Notes under the pieces: generated by a model
Seen by the model: the letters and a program-made list of their open reading frames with translations, nothing else
Told to the model about the DNA's origin: nothing
The model's database searches: none
Program-made: the position numbers and the translations under genes
From: Verrucomicrobiia bacterium
GTDB lineage: Bacteria; Verrucomicrobiota; Verrucomicrobiia; Opitutales; Cerasicoccaceae
DNA length: 64,000 bases
Assembly: GCA_030432235.1 (NCBI GenBank)
Contig: JAUIHT010000014.1
Span: forward strand, 1 to 64,000
Direction of reading: 5' to 3'
Shown here: in pieces, positions 37,471-46,128 of the stretch
Layout of the letters: each line of letters starts with the position of its first letter
Position numbering within the stretch: position 1 is the first letter of the stretch

Positions 37471-37934
37471 AACCCTCTTGGCAGGCCATCGCGGCGATGG
37501 CGGACAACCGTGTCATCGGTAAAGGCGGCGACATCCCCTGGCGCATCTCCGAGGACTTCAAGTGGTTCAAGGAAAAGACCCTGGGTGGCGCCATCGTCAT
37601 GGGTCGCAAGACCTACGAATCCATCGGACGGCCCTTGCCCAAACGCCTGAACATCGTAGTCAGCCGTACAGCGCCGGATATCCCCGGCTGCACCGTCATT
37701 CGCTCTCTGGACGAACTCGATACTCTCGAGCTGGAAGACCGCGAGTTGTTCATCATCGGCGGCGGCGAAATCTATAAGGCTGCCCTGCCTCGCTGTTCGG
37801 ATCTGTGGATCAGCCACGTCCATGGAGACTTCGACGGCGATGCGTTTTTCCCCGAGTTCGCAAGTAACTTTGAAGCCGTCGAAACCGTACGGGAGCTTCC
37901 CGAGTTCAAGGTCGTCCATTATCGACGCATATAG
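37467..37934 (+). CDS. folA: Dihydrofolate reductase
   Basis: 155 residues. It regenerates tetrahydrofolate consumed by ThyA. Diagnostic parts are IAAMADNRVIGKGGDIPW, ISEDFKWFKEKTL with the catalytic Asp in the position of E. coli Asp27, IVMGRKTYESIGRPLP and FIIGGGEIYKAAL. It ends the thyA operon and its start overlaps the preceding stop. Confidence 0.95.
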   Translation: MKPSWQAIAAMADNRVIGKGGDIPWRISEDFKWFKEKTLGGAIVMGRKTYESIGRPLPKRLNIVVSRTAPDIPGCTVIRSLDELDTLELEDRELFIIGGGEIYKAALPRCSDLWISHVHGDFDGDAFFPEFASNFEAVETVRELPEFKVVHYRRI

Positions 37935-37946
37935 AGAGGCCAAGTT

Positions 37947-37973
37947 TTTCGTGTATTTCGCCCCTTTCGTGGT
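37947..37973 (+). repeat. Three tandem nonamers before yjbQ
   Basis: TTTCG recurs at 37947, 37956 and 37965 (exact period 9, units TTTCGTGTA, TTTCGCCCC, TTTCGTGGT). The array ends 12 bases before the ATG at 37986; no Shine-Dalgarno site is present. Confidence 0.7.
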
Positions 37974-37985
37974 TAGATTCTCGCC

Positions 37986-38402
37986 ATGAAATCACACCGT
38001 GAAGAACTCACCTTCCGTGTACCGCAGCGGCGGCAACTCATTAACATCACACCGCAAGTCGATGCCGCCCTGCAAAAAAGCGGCATCCGCGAAGGCCTCT
38101 GTCTCGTCAATGCGATGCACATATCGGCATCGGTCTTCATCAATGACGACGAATCCGGCCTGCATGCGGACTTCGAGGACTGGCTTGAGGGGCTCGCGCC
38201 GGAGAAGCCTCACTCGCGCTACCGGCACAACGTAGGCGAGGACAACGCTGACGCGCATTTGAAGCGCACCATCATGGGCCGGGAGGTCGTCGTCGCGGTG
38301 ACGCAGGGGCGACTGGACTTCGGCCCGTGGGAGCAGATTTTCTACGGTGAGTTCGACGGCCTGCGCTCCAAGCGAGTGCTCGTTAAGATCATCGGCGAGT
38401 AA
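37986..38402 (+). CDS. yjbQ: YjbQ/UPF0047 family protein
   Basis: 138 residues, family-typical length. Blocks [48 protein letters not shown]...[13 protein letters not shown] and [13 protein letters not shown] are the UPF0047 signature, with conserved metal-site His and the Gly-rich end. Members complement thiamine-phosphate synthesis weakly, hence the name secondary thiamine-phosphate synthase enzyme; the true role is open. It may be co-transcribed with folA (51 bases) or use its own leader, which carries a nonamer repeat. Confidence 0.9.
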   Translation: MKSHREELTFRVPQRRQLINITPQVDAALQKSGIREGLCLVNAMHISASVFINDDESGLHADFEDWLEGLAPEKPHSRYRHNVGEDNADAHLKRTIMGREVVVAVTQGRLDFGPWEQIFYGEFDGLRSKRVLVKIIGE

Positions 38403-38447
38403 GCCTCACCACTTGCCAGTTTCCGGTATCCTGGCCCGGGTTTCAAT

Positions 38448-39329
38448 TCAGCTAAAAAGCCGATTCCCTCCCTGAAAGCTGCGCGGAGAGCGGCCGGTCT
38501 TTTGACTAAACCAGCGGGAGAAATAGGGCAGCGATCGAAAACCCAACTCGTAGGCGATTTGCTTGATCGGCAGCGAGGTGCCCTGAATCATTTCTATCGC
38601 CTGCTCCAGCTTACGATTTTCAAAGTACTGGCGCGGGGTGAGGTTAAATTGCTTGGTGAACAAGCGGTCCAGTTGACTGGGGCTCAAACCAACTTCCGCC
38701 GCCAGATAACGAGTCCGCAAGGCCTGGTCGAAAGAGAGATGGTCGAGAATCTGCAAGGCGTGCAAAACCCGGTCGTCCATGTCACCCAGACGCGACGGCA
38801 CGATGCCTATCTCCAGCAAGCTGTTGGTATAAATACAAAGCCAATCCAGGAATGCACTTTGCAGGAGCAAGTGTGCCTGCAGGTCTCCATGCAACCAAAG
38901 CAGATTGCTGGAAGCCTCGGGCAACTGTGTCTTGACCACCTTGTGCAAGGCACGCGCTTTCTTCTCCAATCGAGGAAAAGTGCCCGCATCCAGAACAATG
39001 GCGGCATCTGAATTGAATAGGGGCTGGCCACCCGGCCAATAAAACTTAAAGTGTATGGATAACACACGTGTATCATCAGAAAACCGCTGATGACGCGGCC
39101 CCGGAGTCGGGAAGCACCATTGCCCCTTTTTCGCATGAACGACAGCCTTGTCCGTCTTGACGCTCAGTTGCCCATCCAGCATGAGCAAAGCCGACTGACC
39201 GGGCAGGTGATCGCGTATATCGCGATACGGCTTCTCCACGAAGCCCTCGTAAATCCAGGCAAACTCCGCGCGCAGATGCGCCCAATCCGACATCCGCATC
39301 TTATGAGCAATATGGAGTAATCCCGACAT
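38448..39329 (-). CDS. AraC-family transcriptional regulator
   Basis: 293 residues. The N-terminal half is a cupin-like sensing domain (about 25-150, QSALLMLDGQLSVKTDKAVVHAKKGQWCFPTPG); the C-terminal double helix-turn-helix (about 190-290) includes LAAEVGLSPSQLDRLFTKQF and IAYELGFRSLPYFSRWFSQKTGRSPRSFQ. The effector is probably a sugar by family habit. The start at 39329 (MSGLLHIAH) is an ATG; a TTG at 39344 is the alternative. It is divergent from a PEP-CTERM gene across 76 bases and may control it. Confidence 0.9.
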   Translation of the reverse strand: MSGLLHIAHKMRMSDWAHLRAEFAWIYEGFVEKPYRDIRDHLPGQSALLMLDGQLSVKTDKAVVHAKKGQWCFPTPGPRHQRFSDDTRVLSIHFKFYWPGGQPLFNSDAAIVLDAGTFPRLEKKARALHKVVKTQLPEASSNLLWLHGDLQAHLLLQSAFLDWLCIYTNSLLEIGIVPSRLGDMDDRVLHALQILDHLSFDQALRTRYLAAEVGLSPSQLDRLFTKQFNLTPRQYFENRKLEQAIEMIQGTSLPIKQIAYELGFRSLPYFSRWFSQKTGRSPRSFQGGNRLFS

Positions 39330-39405
39330 GCGCAAAGAGTGCAACTATTTAGTAAATTTGGGCAAGCCAATTTCCTAGTTAATAACCCCTAAATAAGCTA
39401 ATAAT

Positions 39406-40251
39406 ATGATCATGAAAACAAACTCGTTGTTCAAAAAACTTCTACTCCCTTCCCTCCTGGCTTTCACTGTCTCCACTGCGTCTGCCGTTACGTTAGACTT
39501 TGATGTGGCGACAGACTTTGAAGACAATTTCTGGGCGCCGACGAATCGTTCGCTGGTCTCTTGGAATGCCAGCGGCTACGTCTCCAAGGGCATGCCGAAT
39601 TCCAACACCAGTACGCTGGTTTATAATAGCAGTGCAACCGGCGGCGGCAGCGGTCTGGCCGGTACAGCCGCAGGCTCGCCTTTGGATAAATTCGATAGCT
39701 TTGTCTACGAGACAGATGTAGCCATGGATACCTTTGGCCCCGGCAATACCTTTGGGCTCTATACGAAGCTCAACGATGCTGCGACCTCCGGCTACCTGGC
39801 CATATTTCGCATTAACAATGGATCCAGCCAGGCGGACTTCCGCATCTTTGTCGAAGCCAATCCGCAAAACGGCAATGGCCTGGGCTCCAATACCACGCCG
39901 GTTACCACACAAATCTTCGCTGGCCTTGGTAACTTTTCTACCAGTACATTTTACCGGTTCCGCCTGGAAGTGGAAGACATCGGTAACGATGTCCAGTACA
40001 CGGCCTCCATCTGGACCACCGACCCCGTGCCGTCACAGATTGGCAATACGCTCACCTACACCTTCACCGACGGTGTTACTGGGCTGGGCCAGGTCGGTCT
40101 GCGTATCAGCAGCGCCAACGCCAGTGTGGCAGGCAATTTGAATTTTGACAATTACACGGTCAATGCCGTTCCCGAGCCCGCCCACTGGGCCGGTATCTTC
40201 TGCGGTCTGATCGGCCTCCTCGCCATCGTGCGCCGACGGAAGCGCGCCTGA
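39406..40251 (+). CDS. PEP-CTERM sorting domain protein
   Basis: 281 residues: signal peptide (about 1-27, LLLPSLLAFTVSTASA), a beta-rich middle with many Asn/Ser/Thr and Gly (LamG-like impression, YETDVAMDTFGPGNTFGLYTK) and a C-terminal PEP-CTERM signal VPEPAHWAGIFCGLIGLLAIVRRRKRA. It should be exported and cut by an exosortase encoded elsewhere. It is divergent from the AraC regulator and is followed by a terminator hairpin that abuts the next gene. An ATG two codons later is an equally good start. Confidence 0.85.
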   Translation: MIMKTNSLFKKLLLPSLLAFTVSTASAVTLDFDVATDFEDNFWAPTNRSLVSWNASGYVSKGMPNSNTSTLVYNSSATGGGSGLAGTAAGSPLDKFDSFVYETDVAMDTFGPGNTFGLYTKLNDAATSGYLAIFRINNGSSQADFRIFVEANPQNGNGLGSNTTPVTTQIFAGLGNFSTSTFYRFRLEVEDIGNDVQYTASIWTTDPVPSQIGNTLTYTFTDGVTGLGQVGLRISSANASVAGNLNFDNYTVNAVPEPAHWAGIFCGLIGLLAIVRRRKRA

Positions 40252-40308
40252 TTCGACCCTATCGAGCAGGCAACTTCAATTGGACAGTTGTCAGATTTTC
40301 AGTGATGA

Positions 40309-40336
40309 AAGCCCGGGCAGTTGTCCGGGCTTTTTT
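40309..40336 (+). terminator. Terminator whose T-run touches the next start codon
   Basis: AAGCCCGG (40309-40316) pairs with CCGGGCTT (40325-40332), loop 8 bases, followed by TTTT and then the ATG at 40337. It fits the end of the PEP-CTERM transcript, but leaves no leader for the sulfatase gene. Confidence 0.75.
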
Positions 40337-41698
40337 ATGAAAAGAATTTATTGTCTCATAGTCTTTCTCCTCGCCCTTGGGCTTTCCGCTTTTGCCCGGC
40401 AAGAGGCCGCAACATCACGTCCCAATATCCTGATTATCTTTGTCGACGATCTGGGCTATGAAACTGTCGGCGCGTACGGTGGCCTCGATTTCCCGACTCC
40501 GCAAATCGACGCCATGGCAAAGGAAGGCATGCGTTTCTCCCGTGCTTATACCAGCCCGGTTTGTACGCCCAGCCGGGTGAGCCTGCACTCCGGGCTCTAC
40601 ACCGCGGACCACCATTATGACTATGTGCTGCCGGTGCATGAAGGCACACGGGACACGATCAGCTTCGATAAGATGCCAACCTTCGCCATGCTTTTTCGTG
40701 ACCACGGCTACCGGACCAGCGTCACCGGCAAATGGCAGTTGGCCACCCTCGCCTACCACCCCAATCACCCGCAGCAATCGGGTTTCGACTCCTGGTGCCT
40801 GTGGCAAATCTGGGACGGCGAGAACGACGTCAAAACCACGCGCTACTGGAACCCTTTTCTGAATCGCGACGGCCTCGTGCTTGACGGGCGTACCCTAGAC
40901 GCGGATGTCGTCCTGCCCGACGGGGAACTGCTCCCGGCAGGTACCGTCATGCCGGATGTCCGCAGCGACTTCGGTCCCGATGTCCTGAACGCCTACGTCA
41001 AGGGGCAGATGCGCGAAGCCGCCGAGGCCGACGAGCCCTTTTTGATTTTGCACAACATGATGCTACCCCATATCCCAATCGTGAAAACGCCAGACAGCGA
41101 TGAGCCTTCTCTCAAGGGCATGATTGCCTACATGGATAAACTCGTGGGCGAGTTGCTGGAGGAGGTGCGGAGCCTGGGCATTCAGGACAATACTTACGTC
41201 TTCTTCATCGGTGACAACGGCACCGAGCTTTATGAGCCTCGGCGCACCACGCACGGAGAGGTCAACGGCGCCAAGCGGGATTTGAATGATGCCGGAACGC
41301 ATGTGCCGTTTATCGTCTGGGGACCCACACATGTTCCTCCCGGCACGGTCAACGACTCCCTGGTGGACATCACCGATGTTTACCCGACACTCTGCGCCCT
41401 GGCTGACATTGATATCCCGGAAGGTCGCTTTCTCCGTGGCTACAGTATAGCACCACAAATCGAGGGAGAAGACACTCCCTCACCACGCCAATGGGTGCAT
41501 GGCGGCATCAGAGGCAATCAGTCCGTGTATGACGGGCAATGGCGCTACGTGAGCAAAAAGCAGTCCGAGGAACTTATCGATGCCAGAGGGACACCCAACG
41601 AAATCGTGGTGGAAAACCCCACTGGCGAAGCCGCCGAGGCCAAAGAACGCCTGAAAGCGGTCATGCAATCCATCGAAGCAAGTCGGCCCAAGCACTGA
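40337..41698 (+). CDS. Secreted sulfatase
   Basis: 453 residues with signal peptide MKRIYCLIVFLLALGLSAFA. The metal motif is IIFVDDLGYE (Asp37-Asp38) and the formylglycine site SPVCTPSRVSLHSGLY (Cys76); FFIGDNGTELYEPR carries the second metal set. Compared with the other two sulfatases it is short and lacks their long C-terminal sections. The ATG at 40337 directly follows a terminator hairpin with no Shine-Dalgarno site; an in-frame TTG at 40280 would make a longer protein whose extra 19 residues translate the hairpin and look spurious. Confidence 0.9.
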   Translation: MKRIYCLIVFLLALGLSAFARQEAATSRPNILIIFVDDLGYETVGAYGGLDFPTPQIDAMAKEGMRFSRAYTSPVCTPSRVSLHSGLYTADHHYDYVLPVHEGTRDTISFDKMPTFAMLFRDHGYRTSVTGKWQLATLAYHPNHPQQSGFDSWCLWQIWDGENDVKTTRYWNPFLNRDGLVLDGRTLDADVVLPDGELLPAGTVMPDVRSDFGPDVLNAYVKGQMREAAEADEPFLILHNMMLPHIPIVKTPDSDEPSLKGMIAYMDKLVGELLEEVRSLGIQDNTYVFFIGDNGTELYEPRRTTHGEVNGAKRDLNDAGTHVPFIVWGPTHVPPGTVNDSLVDITDVYPTLCALADIDIPEGRFLRGYSIAPQIEGEDTPSPRQWVHGGIRGNQSVYDGQWRYVSKKQSEELIDARGTPNEIVVENPTGEAAEAKERLKAVMQSIEASRPKH

Positions 41699-41706
41699 AC
41701 AGCCCT

Positions 41707-42444
41707 TCACTGCACGTGTTTGACGCCAAACTCGTCTTCCACGATTTGCTCGCGCATCTTACGGACGACGATACCAAGCGGATCCGGATCGCGCTCGGAG
41801 GGTGGGATGTCGATCAGGAAAATCGTCGTGCGTGAATCAGCACCCACCGCGTGCGAGGAGCTCGTCACAACCAGCCAACCCTCTTTGTCGTTTTCAGCCG
41901 CCACTTTCAGCCAAGCTTCATGATCTTCAGAATAAGGAACTATCTGGGACTGAGTACGGCTTAAGAGCATTTCCTGGCCTGCCAGTTGAACGGCCATGCG
42001 TCGATCGGAGAAATTGAATATTCGATAATGATTTTCCGGAAATGTATCGAGAGACTGGTCGATGACATACATTTCATACTCGGGTTGAGAATCCGTGGGA
42101 TTCTTGCTTAGCAAAACTAAAAAGGGCCCCATGCCCTTTGGTAACTGGCCTTCTGCGATTGTAATTCTTAGAGGAGGTTTCCCAGGCTCAGGATTCGGTT
42201 CCTCGCGATAAAACCGTAATCGACGATCAGGTGGGATGGGATACAACTGAGAAAATGACTTCGTCGTAGCGTAAACTGTTTCCTCTTTTCCATCAATGTC
42301 ATATAGCAATTTTGCTACGTCGGCCATGGACAAGACCCGAAAGCTTATCGGCTGACCTACAGGTTGTGATGCCTGGGCAGGCAAGCTAGTCCCGACCAAA
42401 ACGAGAACTGCCAGGGTAATTATACTTCGTCCGCAGATAGCCAT
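41707..42444 (-). CDS. Secreted hypothetical protein downstream of the Verru_Chthon A gene
   Basis: 245 residues with signal peptide MAICGRSIITLAVLVLVGTSLPAQA. The mature part is mixed alpha/beta (RVLSMADVAKLLYDIDG, RRLRFYREEPNPEPGK, VVTSSSHAVGADSRTTIFLIDIPPSERDPD). I do not recognise a family, but proteins of this size and composition are typical companions of Verru_Chthon A genes in Verrucomicrobia. Its first 25 bases overlap the end of that gene, so the two are coupled. Confidence 0.65.
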   Translation of the reverse strand: MAICGRSIITLAVLVLVGTSLPAQASQPVGQPISFRVLSMADVAKLLYDIDGKEETVYATTKSFSQLYPIPPDRRLRFYREEPNPEPGKPPLRITIAEGQLPKGMGPFLVLLSKNPTDSQPEYEMYVIDQSLDTFPENHYRIFNFSDRRMAVQLAGQEMLLSRTQSQIVPYSEDHEAWLKVAAENDKEGWLVVTSSSHAVGADSRTTIFLIDIPPSERDPDPLGIVVRKMREQIVEDEFGVKHVQ

Positions 42445-45400
42445 CGGAAAGAAACTATTTTAAATTTTCGACCAAACCATTGATTGATATCAACACTTGG
42501 ATCCTCCTCGGGTAAATCTGTATCATTTTGATATTCAGGATAGCGCTGAACCACCGCCTCACACCAAGCTTGAGCACGTACTTCATCAGGGCTATAAGGG
42601 TTAGTGACTTCGCCATAGGCCCGGATAACAAAGGTATCAGAGCGTGCGCTCAGACTGGAGCCTATGGTAGCCAGGATATCAGCTTGGGTAATAAATTTCG
42701 GCGCGAAAGCAGCTCGATTGCTATAGGGGTGCGTTTCAGCATCTCCTCCCCAAACCTTCTGCCGCTCGTAAATGTATGACCATTGCTCCCTCTGAATGTC
42801 GTTGGCCAACTCATCCTGGTTGGTCCAGAAAGTAAGAGAGCCATCATTCACCGGGAAGGCGATTTCCGCACCGTCAGTCCCATCAGATGAAAGTACCGTC
42901 CCGTCGATGGCGGCCTGGAGTGTACCTTTAAAGTGCTCATGTTCGTTACCCGGACCGGTGAGTGGGTTACTGTCATTATTCATGGGGTTATCCACGAGTC
43001 TGCGATTAATGAAATCCGCCATTGAAACAAAGGGGCCTCGCTTACGGACTTCTGCAACGATGTTATGTGCTAGCTGGGCAATCTGCTCCTCACTTAAGGT
43101 TCGATAGCCTTCAAATGCTTCGTTGGGATCGACACCTGATGTTGGACGAGTAAAGCGAGGAAAGCTGGTTTTGAGCGAATTACCAGATGTCTGATGCTCC
43201 GGATCAAAAGCAAGTTGGTTGTTTCCACCTAGAATAGCCCTCCAGGCCTGTTCTGAGGTTGAATTGATATTAAATCCTCCTTCAAGCATAAGACCCGCAG
43301 CTACCTGATCGGGATTCTGCAGATCCTTACTATCATTGTATTTGACGTGCCTTGGGTTGGCAAGAGCTTCAGGCACCGCTCCCGTAGCAGGCACTGAAGA
43401 GAAGAAATACTGGTCCCAGAGCGTGCGGTTAAGCAGGTAAGATACGTCGTAGTAGCCTTCCATATCACGCTGTAAGCCAATTTTATGGCTGTTTTGGTCG
43501 AGAACGTGATCAATACGCGCCAACTGGTATCCCGGAGGAGCGTCATCAAAAAGCGGGCCGGATTCAGGACGTAGCCGAAAGTCCGCCAGACTGTTTCCTA
43601 TCGGATAAGAAGGATAGGAACCAATCAGGGATAAGTTTGCGTGTTGAAGCTGGCCGATCGACAAGATCGGTTGATCCTCGTAAGGGAACTCGAAGAGTAC
43701 CGCGTCTACGGGCGCATTATTAATCCAGTCGTGGCCAAGGCCGGCAGAAGCACGTTCACTGGGACCTTGACCATTCTGAAATTTTTTCCACGGAACGTCG
43801 GTTCCCGCAGTCGCCGTATAAAGAACATTATAATTCCGGTCACGACGAGTTCGTGAAGTCCGTGGGGCACGCATATTTCCCTGAGCAATCCAACGGCTCG
43901 TTAACATGTGCTGATCCGCATTCAACTTTGCATTCGAGTTGTAGCCAGAGAACAACGCCTGCATCAAAAACACGAATGAAGGATCAATATCCGTTGAGGG
44001 GGCCTCCAGCTTGGCAGGCCCTTGCAATACGGACATTTCATCGTTCTTAGCATTTGGATCTACCATGGTTTCCACATGGTTTTTATCAAAGCCTGCCAAT
44101 TGATTGGCTTGATACCATAGACGACTTGCTGTTCGCAGATCGTGAGCCCGATCATTGGTGGGCATCCCGTTCATCCAGTAGTCAACGGGTTCGCCAATGT
44201 ACATGTATAGTTGTCCGCCCCCCCTATTTGCAAAGCTCGACCCTCTGTTTCCATCAGGCCTTAAGCGAAACCTTTTATTGGCTTCATCATTCCCAATCGT
44301 ACTAATTGGAATGGAGACATATGTCGTGTATTTGGGGTCAATATTTTCAAGAATATTGGTTTCATCATAAAGACTTCCCGCTGTAGCATTGGGAAGCGCA
44401 AAAATAAGACTCTGCCCCGGCAGAATATCCGGGCAATTCAATCGAAATCGAATGTAATCATATTGATGACTTCTGATTTCTTTAGAAGTATCTTTCTGAA
44501 AATCAAAGATGCACTTCTTCTCCCAAATTGTTTTCGGCTCGGTTGATTCAGGATTAAACGGATCGTATGCGGGATTATCCTTTTCCACATCGAGGCTTAG
44601 CTGAACATTGTAGTGAGGAAATATACCGACCTCATAATTGCCGCCTCCATCGTAGGGCTCGGGCGCCTTAATGGTAAAATTGTACGGATTCCAAATGATG
44701 ACAACGGGATATAAGTTCATGTTGATGCCATCCCCATCAGCAGGCGTATCATTCGCCCCAATAGCGGGGGCCACCCTAATTCCCATGGAAAAATAGGTGA
44801 TGACAGGGGCAACGCCCACATGATCAGGCGAACCATCTTCCTTGTCGTAAGCCGGACGAACTGGACTCATTGCCATATTACTCAACCCAGAAGTCGACAC
44901 ACGTGTCTGTGCGAAGCTCCTCAGGTGCTTCCATGTGGGAATGCCATAAAGCGTGGTATCCCCGCTATGCGGCACCCACATGCGGTTGGTGTCGGCGGTG
45001 GGATCATCCGGAGCGGGAGCATAGCTCTCGTCAAGCAGGATGGAAAGGTCGCGCTTGAGGCCACCGGCATAGACGTCTGCGATGACGGACTGCGAATGCG
45101 TGGTGAGGTCGTGAAAGCGGTACTTAAGTTGATCTGCAAAATCATCCGGCGACGAGGAGGTAAAGGGCAGGTCCATGCGCTCCTCACTACGAGTCAGCGT
45201 GGACGCCATGGGATTGTACAATGATTCAATGCGGGGCCCGTCGAGCTCGGCAGCGGCGGACGGACCGGTGGCCATCAACTCCACGGCAGTACGGCTGGCA
45301 TTGACGAAGGCGTTGAGCTTGTCCTCGTCTTTGGTGACCAAGGGCAGGTTGGCGCGGGCCTTGACGCCTTCGTCCCCGATCCACCAGGCATAGCGCCCTG

Positions 45401-46094
45401 TCGTCGAGCCGCCATCACCCTCCATTTCAACCAAAGGCGCGACGACATAATCGCTTTCATCCCCCGTGGAGCCAGGGCCTACGAGCATCCGTGCGGGCTG
45501 GCTGCCGCCCATACCTGCGATGGTGATATCCTTGGAAGTCGCGGTGGCGCCGGCCAAGCCGCTGACGGCTGCGCTGGCCGGAAAAGGTATATCCGCAGTC
45601 TCGGGAGCCGAGATAATCTCACCGGAGGCGCCTACATCGGTCGACGGGTTAAAAGAAATGCTTTCGTTACCGCTGACCAGCCAACTCAGCAATTGAGCGG
45701 GCGAGCCGGTCCCGTCCGTATCTACCTTAGTTGGATCGGTGAGGTCGGTCGCGATAGTCTCCGGCGTATCAGCATAATTGGCTGCGATGGAGCTGCCGTA
45801 CACGCCGGTCCAGTAGGCATTGGCCGAGCCCGCACCTCCTTGAAGGTCGGCCCGTGCGGTCACGCGCTGATCCGGCCCGGCATACTTCTGCAATTGACCC
45901 AGGGCGATGCCCAGTGCGGCCAGCGCATTCTGCTGAGCTTCTATTTCCTCGCGGGTATGTGTAGCCGTCTGCGTTTCCAGCGTGGTCAAGGTGGCCAGGC
46001 TGATCACCAGCAACAGCAGCAGCGACATCAGTGCGATGCTGACGATCAAGGCGAAGCCATGACGTTCGGCCAACTGCTGTCTGTTAATAGTCAC
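42420..46094 (-). CDS. Verru_Chthon cassette A-type pilus-assembly-related protein
   Basis: About 1224 residues. Near the N-terminus RHGFALIVSIALMSLLLLLVISLATLTTLETQT is the prepilin-like helix of this family, followed by ALGIALGQLQKYAGPDQRVTARADL, its most conserved segment. The rest is a large extracytoplasmic region. TIGRFAM describes these as very large exported proteins in cassettes with three smaller prepilin-like partners (B, C, D). None of those partners is next to this gene. The GTG at 46094 (VTINRQQLAE) is chosen because the frame to 46193 runs into the GH16 gene; the exact start is uncertain. Confidence 0.8.
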   Translation of the reverse strand: MTINRQQLAERHGFALIVSIALMSLLLLLVISLATLTTLETQTATHTREEIEAQQNALAALGIALGQLQKYAGPDQRVTARADLQGGAGSANAYWTGVYGSSIAANYADTPETIATDLTDPTKVDTDGTGSPAQLLSWLVSGNESISFNPSTDVGASGEIISAPETADIPFPASAAVSGLAGATATSKDITIAGMGGSQPARMLVGPGSTGDESDYVVAPLVEMEGDGGSTTGRYAWWIGDEGVKARANLPLVTKDEDKLNAFVNASRTAVELMATGPSAAAELDGPRIESLYNPMASTLTRSEERMDLPFTSSSPDDFADQLKYRFHDLTTHSQSVIADVYAGGLKRDLSILLDESYAPAPDDPTADTNRMWVPHSGDTTLYGIPTWKHLRSFAQTRVSTSGLSNMAMSPVRPAYDKEDGSPDHVGVAPVITYFSMGIRVAPAIGANDTPADGDGINMNLYPVVIIWNPYNFTIKAPEPYDGGGNYEVGIFPHYNVQLSLDVEKDNPAYDPFNPESTEPKTIWEKKCIFDFQKDTSKEIRSHQYDYIRFRLNCPDILPGQSLIFALPNATAGSLYDETNILENIDPKYTTYVSIPISTIGNDEANKRFRLRPDGNRGSSFANRGGGQLYMYIGEPVDYWMNGMPTNDRAHDLRTASRLWYQANQLAGFDKNHVETMVDPNAKNDEMSVLQGPAKLEAPSTDIDPSFVFLMQALFSGYNSNAKLNADQHMLTSRWIAQGNMRAPRTSRTRRDRNYNVLYTATAGTDVPWKKFQNGQGPSERASAGLGHDWINNAPVDAVLFEFPYEDQPILSIGQLQHANLSLIGSYPSYPIGNSLADFRLRPESGPLFDDAPPGYQLARIDHVLDQNSHKIGLQRDMEGYYDVSYLLNRTLWDQYFFSSVPATGAVPEALANPRHVKYNDSKDLQNPDQVAAGLMLEGGFNINSTSEQAWRAILGGNNQLAFDPEHQTSGNSLKTSFPRFTRPTSGVDPNEAFEGYRTLSEEQIAQLAHNIVAEVRKRGPFVSMADFINRRLVDNPMNNDSNPLTGPGNEHEHFKGTLQAAIDGTVLSSDGTDGAEIAFPVNDGSLTFWTNQDELANDIQREQWSYIYERQKVWGGDAETHPYSNRAAFAPKFITQADILATIGSSLSARSDTFVIRAYGEVTNPYSPDEVRAQAWCEAVVQRYPEYQNDTDLPEEDPSVDINQWFGRKFKIVSFRWLSADEV

Positions 46095-46128
46095 TGTGGG
46101 GGGTATCAAGCGGGCGGAGACGCGTCTG

